DNA of 64,000 nt from Diplocloster agilis (lineage in GTDB: Bacteria > Bacillota > Clostridia > Lachnospirales > Lachnospiraceae). This document shows, one piece after another, positions 1-7,922 of this stretch (the first letter of the stretch is position 1; every line of letters starts with the position of its first letter). The stretch lies in assembly GCF_019042275.1 (NCBI RefSeq), contig NZ_JAHQCW010000001.1, positions 62,001 to 126,000 on the forward strand, in the 5' to 3' direction. The notes beneath the pieces were generated by a model. It made no database searches and had not been told where the DNA came from. It saw only the letters and a program-made list of their open reading frames with translations. The translations under genes and the position numbers were made by a program.

Positions 1-1
1 C

Positions 2-292
2 GCTCAGAACGGATTCGTCAACCAGTTCAAACACGCTCCCGGCGTGTTATCCATGGCCAGGGCCATGCATCCCAACTCCGCCGGAAGCCAGTTCTTTATC
101 ATGCACCAGACCTCTCCCCATCTGGACGGCTCGTACGCAGCCTTCGGCAAGGTAACGGAAGGGATGGACGTGGTAAATAAGATCGCGGAAACCGATACGG
201 ATTACAACGACCGTCCGCTAACTCCCCAGGTAATGAAAACAGTCACTGTGGAAACCTTTGGCGTAGATTATCCGGAACCCGAGAAAATGTAA
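2..292 (+). CDS. Peptidyl-prolyl cis-trans isomerase, cyclophilin type (3' part)
   Basis: The reading frame is open from the left edge of the window to a TAA at 290-292, so only the C-terminal 96 residues are present. They carry the cyclophilin core signature MARAxxPNSAGSQFFI followed by LDGxYAAFGKVTEGMDVV, which in this family forms the active-site floor and cyclosporin-binding groove. Cyclophilins catalyse cis-trans isomerisation of prolyl peptide bonds; small clostridial members are usually single-domain cytoplasmic proteins. The N-terminus lies outside the window, so a signal peptide cannot be excluded. A Rho-independent terminator follows directly, so this gene ends its transcription unit. 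The family assignment is firm; the exact cellular role is not visible. Confidence 0.93.
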   Translation, partial: AQNGFVNQFKHAPGVLSMARAMHPNSAGSQFFIMHQTSPHLDGSYAAFGKVTEGMDVVNKIAETDTDYNDRPLTPQVMKTVTVETFGVDYPEPEKM

Positions 293-317
293 TATAACAC
301 ATCATTTTGTAATCGAG

Positions 318-380
318 ACAGGCACACCGCCCAGAGCTCTTACCCATTTGGAGCTTTCTGCATGGTGTGCCTGTTCTTTT
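318..380 (+). terminator. Terminator after the cyclophilin gene
   Basis: An 11-bp perfect stem (ACAGGCACACC at 318-328 with GGTGTGCCTGT at 364-374) is followed by a T-rich tail at 374-381. It lies 25 bp after the cyclophilin stop. The leftward gene converging on it ends at 380, but there is no A-run on its left side, so it should act mainly on rightward transcription. Confidence 0.8.
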
Positions 381-1447
381 TAGGAGGCGCCCTGCGATTC
401 CCCATTGGAACGATGGGCGCCATCGATAGACCGTAATATAAAACCAATCGGGATCGTCCACACCGTCCAGTGTAGTATCTGAAGCCAATGCGCCCGCATC
501 CGCGTCTGCACCATGGCCGGCTCTGTGTTCATCAAATCGGACAGTTCCGTCTGCCAGCTTCGAAACAGCTTCCCCCAGGCACTCAGATCCGTCCACCCGG
601 AAGGAAGCTGGGGGAGTGCCGGTTGGGTTCCCCACAGAATCAGGCAGGCCGTTCCGGTTACCATGAGCATCCTGCTCCACCGGCGGCTCTTTCTTAGAGG
701 AACCGTCCCCTTCGGCCGATACCGCCGGAAGATTCCCGATACCAGCAGCACATACAGGATTGCCAGGGGAAGCGCAAGACTCAGCCGCTCTCCCACCCTA
801 TACCAATGGAGCCGGATCTCAGTAACGGCGTATGGAACCTGCGTTATAATCTGCTGCTTTGCTTTTTCCTGTGATATGCCCGGAGGCGCCTGATAGATCA
901 GATACCGGTACGTATAACCGGGCGTCCCGGACCTGGCCAAAGGCCGAAAAAGGATCACGGCCAGATCCAGGGGCAGGACCTGGCGGATCTCATAATCCAT
1001 GTCCTGGTATTGGACCGTGTGTCCCGCCACATCCGTGCTGCCGAACAGATCCATTGCCGTCTTCCGGCTGATCATACAGCCTTTTTGATCCTCCTCGGGG
1101 AACCAGGCCGCTTCCGGACAGATCACTCCGGCAGGCCCCTGAAACCAGATCACGTCTGCCTGCGCAGAACGCCATAGGCTGGGATTCGTAAGTGTCTGCC
1201 TCTTCTTTTCCCCAAACAATGCATAGGGTATCCCCTCTGCGTCCGCCGCGTCGGAATCCGATTCGTCCCCGCCGCCAACATCCTGATCCAGCTCCATAAC
1301 CGGAGCCGGTACCGGCGCTTCTAACGCGAGCAGGCGGGTCCTTTCATCATACGCCGGCGAAGCCATGAGCATGACCGCCCTCCAGATACAGCAGACCGCC
1401 GCCGCAAGTCCTGCCGTAAAAACCAGCCGGCGGACGATCCGTTTCAT
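380..1447 (-). CDS. Membrane protein with MacB-like extracytoplasmic segment
   Basis: 355 residues. Predicted membrane segments lie near 7-29, 221-241, 259-275 and 322-339, with an extracytoplasmic region of about 190 residues after the first. Within it, residues about 123-160 (CMISRKTAMDLFGSTDVAGH, then a hydrophobic strand) resemble the MacB/FtsX periplasmic core, where an LFG..D..G loop is typical. It lacks the full FtsX transmembrane domain and has no partner ATPase nearby. It is the last gene of a five-gene leftward operon and overlaps the HlyD-like gene by 4 bp (ATGA), which implies translational coupling. I infer that it works with that adaptor at the cell surface. Family membership is uncertain and no enzyme activity is suggested. 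Confidence 0.6.
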   Translation of the reverse strand: MKRIVRRLVFTAGLAAAVCCIWRAVMLMASPAYDERTRLLALEAPVPAPVMELDQDVGGGDESDSDAADAEGIPYALFGEKKRQTLTNPSLWRSAQADVIWFQGPAGVICPEAAWFPEEDQKGCMISRKTAMDLFGSTDVAGHTVQYQDMDYEIRQVLPLDLAVILFRPLARSGTPGYTYRYLIYQAPPGISQEKAKQQIITQVPYAVTEIRLHWYRVGERLSLALPLAILYVLLVSGIFRRYRPKGTVPLRKSRRWSRMLMVTGTACLILWGTQPALPQLPSGWTDLSAWGKLFRSWQTELSDLMNTEPAMVQTRMRAHWLQILHWTVWTIPIGFILRSIDGAHRSNGESQGAS

Positions 1448-3066
1448 GGCGACTGGAGGCGGACTTTCGCGCCCCCGCTCAGATACCGGTCCGCTGATAC
1501 GATCACCTGATCCTCATCGCTCAGGCTGTTTTCTTCCAGAGCCGCAAACTTTTCATTTTTATCCAGAACCGTAACATCCCTTCGCACGGCTGTCAGTTCT
1601 TCTCCCAGAATTGTTTTCTGCGTCTCCAGCAGATAGACAAATTTTGTGTTTCCCTCCTCATACAGGGCGTTGACCGGGATACAGGTGTGGTAAGTACCGG
1701 TTCTTTGAACCGTCTCCATGCTCCCTGTGCTGCCGGGTGTCATCTCCCCGCCGCTCTTGGAAATGTCCGCGGATACCAGATAACCGCCCTTTTGTTCCGG
1801 GTTCTCCTGTATGGCGGTGATCTGGCCGCCGCTTTCCACACCGTTTATTTTTACAGTAACCTCCTGTCCCACCTCCAGATATTTCCTCTGTTCTTTGTCA
1901 ACAAAAGCCTGAAACAGCAGGTTTCCCGATACATCCGCCAACAGCAGAATGGCTCCGTCCGGCGTGCGTTCCCCGCAGACGGCGGACAGTTTGGTGATGA
2001 ATCCGTCCGACCGGCTGTTGATCCATCCGTCCTGTTCGAAAAGCTCCAGATATTGATCCAGAACATCCTGCTGCTGTTCCAGCTCCAGTTCGGCTGATGC
2101 CAGGGTGCTGTCCGCTCTCATCGGCGCAGAAGCGTCCTGTTTGTTCCGCTCTGCCGCTTTAACGCTGTCATCCCTGGATTTCCGGGCTTCCCGGCATTGC
2201 TTTTCCAGGTTCTCCACCTGTTCGCTCCTCTCTTGCCTTTGCTGTTCCCATTCCTGCTCCTTTTGCGCTGCCAGCGCTTCATACTGCCGGCTGTATTCTT
2301 CTTTGGCCGCCTTACATTCCTCTTCTTTTTGATTTATGAGCGACCCTATATCCGGCACCGGCTGCTGCAGATCAGACTGTCCGGCGGACCGGCCGGGCTG
2401 CCCCGCCTGCTGCTTGAGCTGTTCCAGCTCATTGTTGAGGCTCTCCACTTTGTCCCGCAGAGCCTGAAGCTGCTCATCCCCTTCCAGCGCTTCCGCCGTA
2501 TAGTCTTCTTTTGAGGGCAGCCGGTCTAACGCCTCTTGCGCCTCAGCCAGCCGGTCGTCGGCCTCCTGAACCTGGTTTCCTCCCGACTGTCTCGCCTGCT
2601 CCAGGTCTTCTTCCGCCCGCTCTATGGCCCTTGACTTTTCCTGTTGGTCCAGTTTTTGATTTTTCTTAAGCGCTTCCATCTGGACTTTTATTTTCTCGAT
2701 CGCAAGCTTTTGTTTCTCTATCCATTCTGTCAGATCCTCTGTATCCAACTGTAAAATAGGCGCTCCGGACGCAATCAGCTGCCCTTCCCGCACCAGAATA
2801 CGCTCGATCCGGATACCGGCCGGCACATGCTCCGACCGGACGTCGGACGCTTCCACACTTCCGTCCGCTTTTACCCAGTGCTCAATCGGAGTCGTCCTTC
2901 GCGGCTGCGTTTCCACAACCGGCAGGGAAGACGCGTATACCATCCTGGACAGAAAGGTACATACCAGCAAAAGCGCGAGAAATTTTCCCAGGGCTTTTAA
3001 TGCCTTTATCCGGAAACCGTCCTTTTCCTTAAAAGCCTGTAACCGCTGCTTTACATTTTTCCACAT
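1444..3066 (-). CDS. HlyD/RND-type membrane-fusion adaptor protein
   Basis: 540 residues. An N-terminal membrane anchor (about 24-46) is followed by a first lipoyl/barrel half (about 69-108; VPAGIRIERILVREGQ pattern). Next is a very long Glu/Gln/Lys-rich coiled coil (about 112-340), then the second lipoyl half (INSRSDGFITKLS) and beta-barrel domains with VGQEVTVKINGVESG. This order is diagnostic of membrane-fusion proteins that connect ABC exporters to the outside; Gram-positive members act at the cell wall with MacB/FtsX-type transporters. Here the neighbours are importer-type permeases, which is unusual. The start ATG lies 15 bp after the upstream permease gene ends; its 3' end overlaps the MacB-like gene. 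The assignment to the fold is strong; the transported substrate is unknown. Confidence 0.85.
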   Translation of the reverse strand: MWKNVKQRLQAFKEKDGFRIKALKALGKFLALLLVCTFLSRMVYASSLPVVETQPRRTTPIEHWVKADGSVEASDVRSEHVPAGIRIERILVREGQLIASGAPILQLDTEDLTEWIEKQKLAIEKIKVQMEALKKNQKLDQQEKSRAIERAEEDLEQARQSGGNQVQEADDRLAEAQEALDRLPSKEDYTAEALEGDEQLQALRDKVESLNNELEQLKQQAGQPGRSAGQSDLQQPVPDIGSLINQKEEECKAAKEEYSRQYEALAAQKEQEWEQQRQERSEQVENLEKQCREARKSRDDSVKAAERNKQDASAPMRADSTLASAELELEQQQDVLDQYLELFEQDGWINSRSDGFITKLSAVCGERTPDGAILLLADVSGNLLFQAFVDKEQRKYLEVGQEVTVKINGVESGGQITAIQENPEQKGGYLVSADISKSGGEMTPGSTGSMETVQRTGTYHTCIPVNALYEEGNTKFVYLLETQKTILGEELTAVRRDVTVLDKNEKFAALEENSLSDEDQVIVSADRYLSGGAKVRLQSP

Positions 3067-3081
3067 ACCCGATCCTTTCCT

Positions 3082-3921
3082 CTATTCTTTCATCGCCGCC
3101 GCGATAATCCCCTGTTCCAGGTAATCCTGGCCGATCATAAATACAAGCGCCGCCGGAACCAGGGCGATTACCGCCGCCGCAAAAGCGTTTCCGATCTGCC
3201 CCGGCCGCACTTCCGGCAGATACAAAGACAGCGGCATCAGCGCCGGGTCTTTTAAAAATGCCATTGGCTGTTCAATCATGCTCCAATATTCCAGAAATCC
3301 CAGAACCATCGCCGAGAGCACGCCGGTGGACCCAAGCGGCAGCCCGATATGCAAAAAAATCCGAAGCTCCCCCGCCCCGTCGATTCTGGCCGCTTCCAGC
3401 ATCCCCTGCGGGATTGTGCAAAAACTGCGGTAGATCAAAAACACGGGAAAGGTGGAAAACACAGCGGGCAGGATAACGGAAGCATGGGTATTTAATACCT
3501 GCAGCCCATCCAACACCAGATAGCTGGATAACATGGTCACCTGAAACGGCATCAGCATCAGCACGACATACAGACGGAACAGCCGTCGGCTCCCCTTGGA
3601 CCGGTATCCCGCAAAGGCCCAGGCTGCCGGCACCCCAACCAGCAGCTGCCCCGCCAGAATACAGCAGACGATTTTCGCCGAATTCCAAAAGACCATCAGA
3701 TATTCCGGAGAACACAGCAGCATATCCAGATAATGGGACAGGGTCGGATAGAGCGGCAGCAGCTGCCAGTGGGCCATATGGTTACCACCGGCCAGCACCG
3801 GAGACAGGTTCCGGTTCAGTTCATAGTCGCTCATAAACGCCCCCAGTACCGTCATGAGCACCGGCAGACAGATGACAAACGCCATGGCGAAAAATAAAAG
3901 GGACAGGATTTTTCTTCTCAT
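3082..3921 (-). CDS. Carbohydrate-type ABC permease, MalG-like
   Basis: 279 residues with about six hydrophobic segments and the cytoplasmic EAA loop EAARIDGAGELRIFLHIGLP that docks the ATPase in CUT1-family importers. The start chosen is the ATG at 3921 because a GGAGG lies 8 bp upstream; a longer frame from 3942 would translate the ribosome-binding site. The gene overlaps the upstream permease by ATGA. It pairs with the MalF-like gene and the lipoprotein upstream. No ATPase gene is in the cassette, so a shared MsmX/UgpC-type ATPase elsewhere is required if this is a working importer. The sequence is more divergent from sugar permeases than the two permease pairs at 28-36 kb, so the substrate need not be a sugar. 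Confidence 0.85.
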   Translation of the reverse strand: MRRKILSLLFFAMAFVICLPVLMTVLGAFMSDYELNRNLSPVLAGGNHMAHWQLLPLYPTLSHYLDMLLCSPEYLMVFWNSAKIVCCILAGQLLVGVPAAWAFAGYRSKGSRRLFRLYVVLMLMPFQVTMLSSYLVLDGLQVLNTHASVILPAVFSTFPVFLIYRSFCTIPQGMLEAARIDGAGELRIFLHIGLPLGSTGVLSAMVLGFLEYWSMIEQPMAFLKDPALMPLSLYLPEVRPGQIGNAFAAAVIALVPAALVFMIGQDYLEQGIIAAAMKE

Positions 3922-4790
3922 GCTGCTTCCTCCTGTTCCCACAGCTTCTGCAAAAGTGTGACGGCCAGATACAAGATACCTGCGATCACGACGGCAGCGG
4001 CGGCCATTTTGTCGAATTCCATATTAGTAAACCAATTGTTAAACAGATGCTGCAGCAGATACATGCTGCCGTCAGGATAGCCCCCCGCCACCAGATACGC
4101 CTCCCGGAATACCTTGAAGGAATTTAAAAACGACAGCACCGTTATGGTGTACAGCATGGGCTTTAGATTCGGCAGCATGATTTTGGTAAAGCATTTCCAC
4201 TCTCCGGCGCCGTCCGCCCTGGCCGCTTCTAAAAGCGTGTCCGGTATGCTCATGATGCCGGCCAGCCACAATATAATGGTGTATCCCGTGTTTTTCCACA
4301 GATAACTGACCACCAGCACCCAGAAGGCCATGCCCGTATTCATCCAGTCCACCGGCTGCATCCCAAGGCTTAAAAGGGCGCTGCTTAACAGGCCTGCTCT
4401 TGCGAACAGCATTTTCCAGACCAGCGCCACGGCAGCCGCCGGAACCGCCATCGGAAACAGAAAACAGCTTTTCAAAAGGCGCACGTATTTCTGCCGGGAC
4501 AGCATAACCGCCAGCAGCAAAGAGCCGATAATCAGGAGCGGCAGGCATACCGCGGTAAACCGGAGGGTGTTACCGGCCGCCAGCCTGAAAGCCTCGTTTT
4601 GAAATACTAATTTATAATTAAAAAATCCCGAAAACTGCCCGGTGACCGCAGTCGTAAAGGATCTCTTCACCACATCCAGGAATGGAAGCAGCACAAAGAT
4701 GATTTCCCCGGCCAGGCTGGGGACCAGAAACAGCCACCCGGCCCTTATCCCCCTCCTGTTAGGCTTTGTCACATTCTTTTTATTCCGCAA
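3918..4790 (-). CDS. Carbohydrate-type ABC permease, MalF-like
   Basis: 290 residues. A basic N-terminus (residues 1-16) precedes about six membrane segments. The EAA loop reads EAARADGAGEWKCFTKIMLP, as in CUT1 importers. It is the first permease of the cassette. Its start overlaps the end of the solute-binding lipoprotein gene by 11 bp and its end overlaps the MalG-like gene by 4 bp, so the three are translationally coupled. Function as the membrane pore half of an ABC transporter is established for the family. The substrate, and whether the system imports or senses, are not determined. Confidence 0.86.
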   Translation of the reverse strand: MRNKKNVTKPNRRGIRAGWLFLVPSLAGEIIFVLLPFLDVVKRSFTTAVTGQFSGFFNYKLVFQNEAFRLAAGNTLRFTAVCLPLLIIGSLLLAVMLSRQKYVRLLKSCFLFPMAVPAAAVALVWKMLFARAGLLSSALLSLGMQPVDWMNTGMAFWVLVVSYLWKNTGYTIILWLAGIMSIPDTLLEAARADGAGEWKCFTKIMLPNLKPMLYTITVLSFLNSFKVFREAYLVAGGYPDGSMYLLQHLFNNWFTNMEFDKMAAAAVVIAGILYLAVTLLQKLWEQEEAA

Positions 4791-7053
4791 GATAGATCTG
4801 TACCTTCTTTAGAATCTCTGAGACCGTCTCCTGAACCGTTTTTTCCCCGTTTAACGCGGCAGGCGCCAGGTCCAGTACCGTATTTTGTATCGTATCATCG
4901 GTAATTCCGGGAGTGGTCAGGCTCCCTGCCGTCTCACGAAGCCAATCCAGCTGTTCCGGTAACGGCCATTTACATTCCAGCGTTTTCAGGCCATCCGGCG
5001 TATCCACCGCCATCGTTCCGAAGCTTACATCATTTTCATTGACCAGCATATCTTCAAAGGCATTTTTCTCCACCGGATATCCCTCGTCACTGTATATCTT
5101 CTGCGCCTCCTCCTCAAAAATGCTTTGGAAGAAATCCACAGCCAGTTCTTTTTCCTCTGATTTCGCCTGGATACCTACGATTCCGGACGGCAGGAAGACG
5201 GATTTGCTCTGGCCTTCCCACAGCTTAAAGGATGAACCCGGATTTTGATCGATGACGGAGGTCACGGTGGAAAAGTCCAGCATTATACTGTAGATCTGCC
5301 CGGCCGCCAAACGCTGGGATCCGGCAAACCAGCCTCCGGCCTGCTGGGCTGCCTGCCGATAGCCTTCTTCCCCTCCCATTCCGGTTAAAGCCGCTGCCTC
5401 CGAGATACCGGTTTTCTCCACATCCCAGATGCGCTTTGCGTCTGTCAAAAACTGAGTCAGCGAGGTTTCATTCAACGTGCCGTCCCCGTTCACCCAGGCC
5501 GGAGAGCTGACGGCCGCCAGCATGTTCAGAAGCTGGATTTCGCTGTCCGCCCCTAACAGTTTGCCGCTTGGATATTCTTCTCTCATGCGTTCTATGGTAT
5601 CCGCCAGGGTATCAAGATCCGTTATCCGCCCGATGTCTTCTTCCCGGCCCGCGATGATTGGAATCGCGAAACGGCTGGGAACCGCATATATTTTACCGTC
5701 CTTTGCATAGGCGTTCACGATGTTCTCAAACCAGCGTCCCCCTTTTAGACCGTCTTCCAGATAAGGAGTCAAATCCTCCAGGACGCCTTTCTCTATATAG
5801 GATTTCATCGGCAGCCCGTCTAACAGAAGCAGATCCGGCCCGTTTCCGGCCATAATCTCAGTATTCAGATTTTTCACCGCGTCCTCGACGGTCATACCGT
5901 CCTGCCCGGACAGACCGGTTTCACATTTTACATAGACATCGGGATGGGACTTCTGATACAGGGAGGCCGCCTGACGAAGGGTGGTATTTTCTTCCAGGCT
6001 ATATACTTTCAGTTCTTTTTCCGGTACAGCAGCGATTTCAGGGTCATAATAGTAACGGATCAGGCTTAAGTTGTCATACAGAACCAGAAACTCCGGATTC
6101 TCCTCTCCCGCCTGACTGCTCAGCATACCGGTGATTCTGACGGAGGGGTCCCCCATGGTGGCCAGCTCCCCGTTGATCATCTGCTGCATGACGGCTCCCT
6201 GCAGAACATGGTAGAACAGCCCGTCCTTACAGATCAGATACCAGGCGTCCTCCTTGCCGTCCGCCTGTCTGAGCTCTAACGGCTGTGCCCCGTCCATGAA
6301 CCGGCCTGCCTCCGTCTCTATCACTTTACTTAAAAAATCTCCCAGTACCGGGTCCGGGTCCGCCATCTCCTTTTTTTCCACATCGTAAATTTGGTTTTGA
6401 TATTTCTGACATACAGGGATCAGATAGCGGTCTCCGACTCCCATGTTATAAATATAGGATCCTGTTTCGAACAATTTGGAAGTCTTTCCATCCGATAAGC
6501 TGATCTCATAGACATTTCCCTTTATATCCCAGCCAACCAGCGTCTCGCCGGTCAGAAAACGGATTCCATAGAGCTCCAGATGCTGATCCGGTTCCAGCTT
6601 TTTTTCTTCTCCGTCCGGTGATATGAACCAGTAATCAAACGTAAGCTCCACATCCTCGTTGAACATATCTTCCTGATTCTCCGGCATCTGCATGATAGAT
6701 ACGATCCACGAACCGTCCGGATTCATCTGGCAGTCCCAAAGCTGCCCTTCCAGCCGGTCTTTCCAGGAATCCTGCTGTAATTCCCAGGTTTTTCCCTGAT
6801 CGGCGGACCGGTAGATTCCCTGGCCGGCAGATACAAGCCAACAGCTCCCGTCCTCATGGGAAAACAGCCGGTATGCCCTGGATACTTCCTCCGGCAGTTT
6901 CATTTCTTCTTCCATATATCTTCCCTTTGCATTTCCCACCGCCTGTTCTGAGCGGACCACTCCATCCGACGGACCGCCTTTCCCGCAGCCCGTCAGGGAT
7001 AAGATCAGGAGCAGCGCAAGGAAAAGCGCACCTGTTTTTTGCATATTTTTCAT
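4780..7053 (-). CDS. Lipoprotein: Asp-box/propeller-like domain fused to solute-binding domain
   Basis: 757 residues, far longer than usual CUT1 binding proteins (about 420-460). A signal peptide ends in lipobox LSLTGC with Cys23. Residues about 50-340 look like beta-propeller blades: an Asp-box SADQGKTW at 83-90 (SxDxGxxW), NPDGSW, SPDGEE and DGLFYHV repeats typical of BNR/sialidase-like or PQQ-like propellers, but no visible sialidase active site. From about residue 346 the sequence switches to a family-1 solute-binding protein (LRQAASLYQKSHPDVYVK, GNGPDLLLLDGLPMKSYIEKG, later PSGIVGIQAKSE). It is the first gene of the operon; a GGAGG lies upstream of the ATG. I infer surface recognition plus delivery to the coupled permeases. 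Confidence 0.8.
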   Translation of the reverse strand: MKNMQKTGALFLALLLILSLTGCGKGGPSDGVVRSEQAVGNAKGRYMEEEMKLPEEVSRAYRLFSHEDGSCWLVSAGQGIYRSADQGKTWELQQDSWKDRLEGQLWDCQMNPDGSWIVSIMQMPENQEDMFNEDVELTFDYWFISPDGEEKKLEPDQHLELYGIRFLTGETLVGWDIKGNVYEISLSDGKTSKLFETGSYIYNMGVGDRYLIPVCQKYQNQIYDVEKKEMADPDPVLGDFLSKVIETEAGRFMDGAQPLELRQADGKEDAWYLICKDGLFYHVLQGAVMQQMINGELATMGDPSVRITGMLSSQAGEENPEFLVLYDNLSLIRYYYDPEIAAVPEKELKVYSLEENTTLRQAASLYQKSHPDVYVKCETGLSGQDGMTVEDAVKNLNTEIMAGNGPDLLLLDGLPMKSYIEKGVLEDLTPYLEDGLKGGRWFENIVNAYAKDGKIYAVPSRFAIPIIAGREEDIGRITDLDTLADTIERMREEYPSGKLLGADSEIQLLNMLAAVSSPAWVNGDGTLNETSLTQFLTDAKRIWDVEKTGISEAAALTGMGGEEGYRQAAQQAGGWFAGSQRLAAGQIYSIMLDFSTVTSVIDQNPGSSFKLWEGQSKSVFLPSGIVGIQAKSEEKELAVDFFQSIFEEEAQKIYSDEGYPVEKNAFEDMLVNENDVSFGTMAVDTPDGLKTLECKWPLPEQLDWLRETAGSLTTPGITDDTIQNTVLDLAPAALNGEKTVQETVSEILKKVQIYLAE

Positions 7054-7238
7054 TTTCTATATACCTCCAATGCCATATTCAAAAGCGTGCACTACTTTTG
7101 ATTCCACAGACAGATTATCACTCAAATCTTAAATGAATCTATAAGAAAATTAAAGAATCTTTTAAGGTACGCGGTTTATAATTTTACCTGACAGTGATAT
7201 GATACATGGGATATGTCCGAGGAAAGGATGATGGTGGA
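7054..7238. promoter_or_regulatory. Divergent intergenic region with AATCT direct repeats
   Basis: This 185-bp AT-rich spacer separates the leftward transporter operon from the rightward two-component genes. It contains three similar blocks on the plus strand, AATCTTAA (7125), AATCTATAAG (7136) and AATCTTTTAAG (7156), spaced 11 and 20 bp, which suits tandem binding of an OmpR-type regulator on one face of the helix. A TATAAT at about 7176 may be a -10 element for the regulator gene. Function is inferred from position and spacing only. Confidence 0.4.
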
Positions 7239-7922
7239 ATGAGAATTTTACTGGTAGAGGACGATGAACAGCTCTGTCATTTTCTGAAGCTGCAATTAAT
7301 AAAAGAGGGATTCGAAGTGGATGATTGCAAAAATGGGGAAGACGCTCTGTATTTTATCTCCCAGCGCTCCCATGATCTGGTTCTGTTGGACCGGATGCTG
7401 CCCGGGATGGACGGTCTCGCGGTACTAAAAAATGTCCGGAACGCCGGAATCCATATTCCCGTGATCCTGATAACCGCCCTGGGGGAATTGGGCGACAAAA
7501 TCACAGGGCTGGACTGCGGCGCGGATGATTATCTGGTCAAGCCCTTTGCCCACGAGGAGCTAATGGCCCGCATCCGCTGCATCATAAGACGGCCGAAACA
7601 GTTAGCCCTAAGCGATCTGTTGACCCGCGGCGACATCACCTACCGCCTGGAGGAAAAAATGCTGACAGGCCCTGGCGGCAGCTGCAGCCTTTCAAAGAAA
7701 GAGGGGAATCTGCTGGAAGCATTTTTAAGAAACCCAGGACAGATCCTGCCCCGGGCCACGCTGATGGTGAAAGGCTGGGGGACGGAAGCGGAGGTGGAGG
7801 ACAGCAGCCTGGACACCTATGTACATTTTCTAAGGCAGCGCTTAAGAGCCGTGAAGAGCCGCCTGATTCTAAAAACCGTCCGTGGAATCGGTTATCGATT
7901 GGAGAACAAAGATGTTTCATAA
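7239..7922 (+). CDS. OmpR/PhoB-family response regulator
   Basis: 227 residues counted from the ATG at 7239 (MRILLVEDDE); an in-frame ATG at 7206 would add 11 unconserved residues. The receiver domain has acidic pair E7-D8-D9, phospho-acceptor D51 (LLDRMLPGMDG) and the LVKPF lysine near 101. The C-terminal half (about 130-225) is a winged helix ending in VRGIGYRLE. It overlaps the kinase gene downstream by 11 bp, so the two form one unit. It probably controls the divergent transporter operon across the 185-bp spacer. Confidence 0.93.
   Translation: MRILLVEDDEQLCHFLKLQLIKEGFEVDDCKNGEDALYFISQRSHDLVLLDRMLPGMDGLAVLKNVRNAGIHIPVILITALGELGDKITGLDCGADDYLVKPFAHEELMARIRCIIRRPKQLALSDLLTRGDITYRLEEKMLTGPGGSCSLSKKEGNLLEAFLRNPGQILPRATLMVKGWGTEAEVEDSSLDTYVHFLRQRLRAVKSRLILKTVRGIGYRLENKDVS

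Noticed and set aside
243-680. Open frame of 145 codons on the minus strand overlapping the MacB-like gene
   Set aside because: Alternative frame of that gene running into the cyclophilin terminator; no start signal.
4780-7053. Sialidase activity of the propeller-like domain
   Set aside because: One Asp-box is clear but no Arg triad or Tyr/Glu nucleophile pattern of sialidases is visible.
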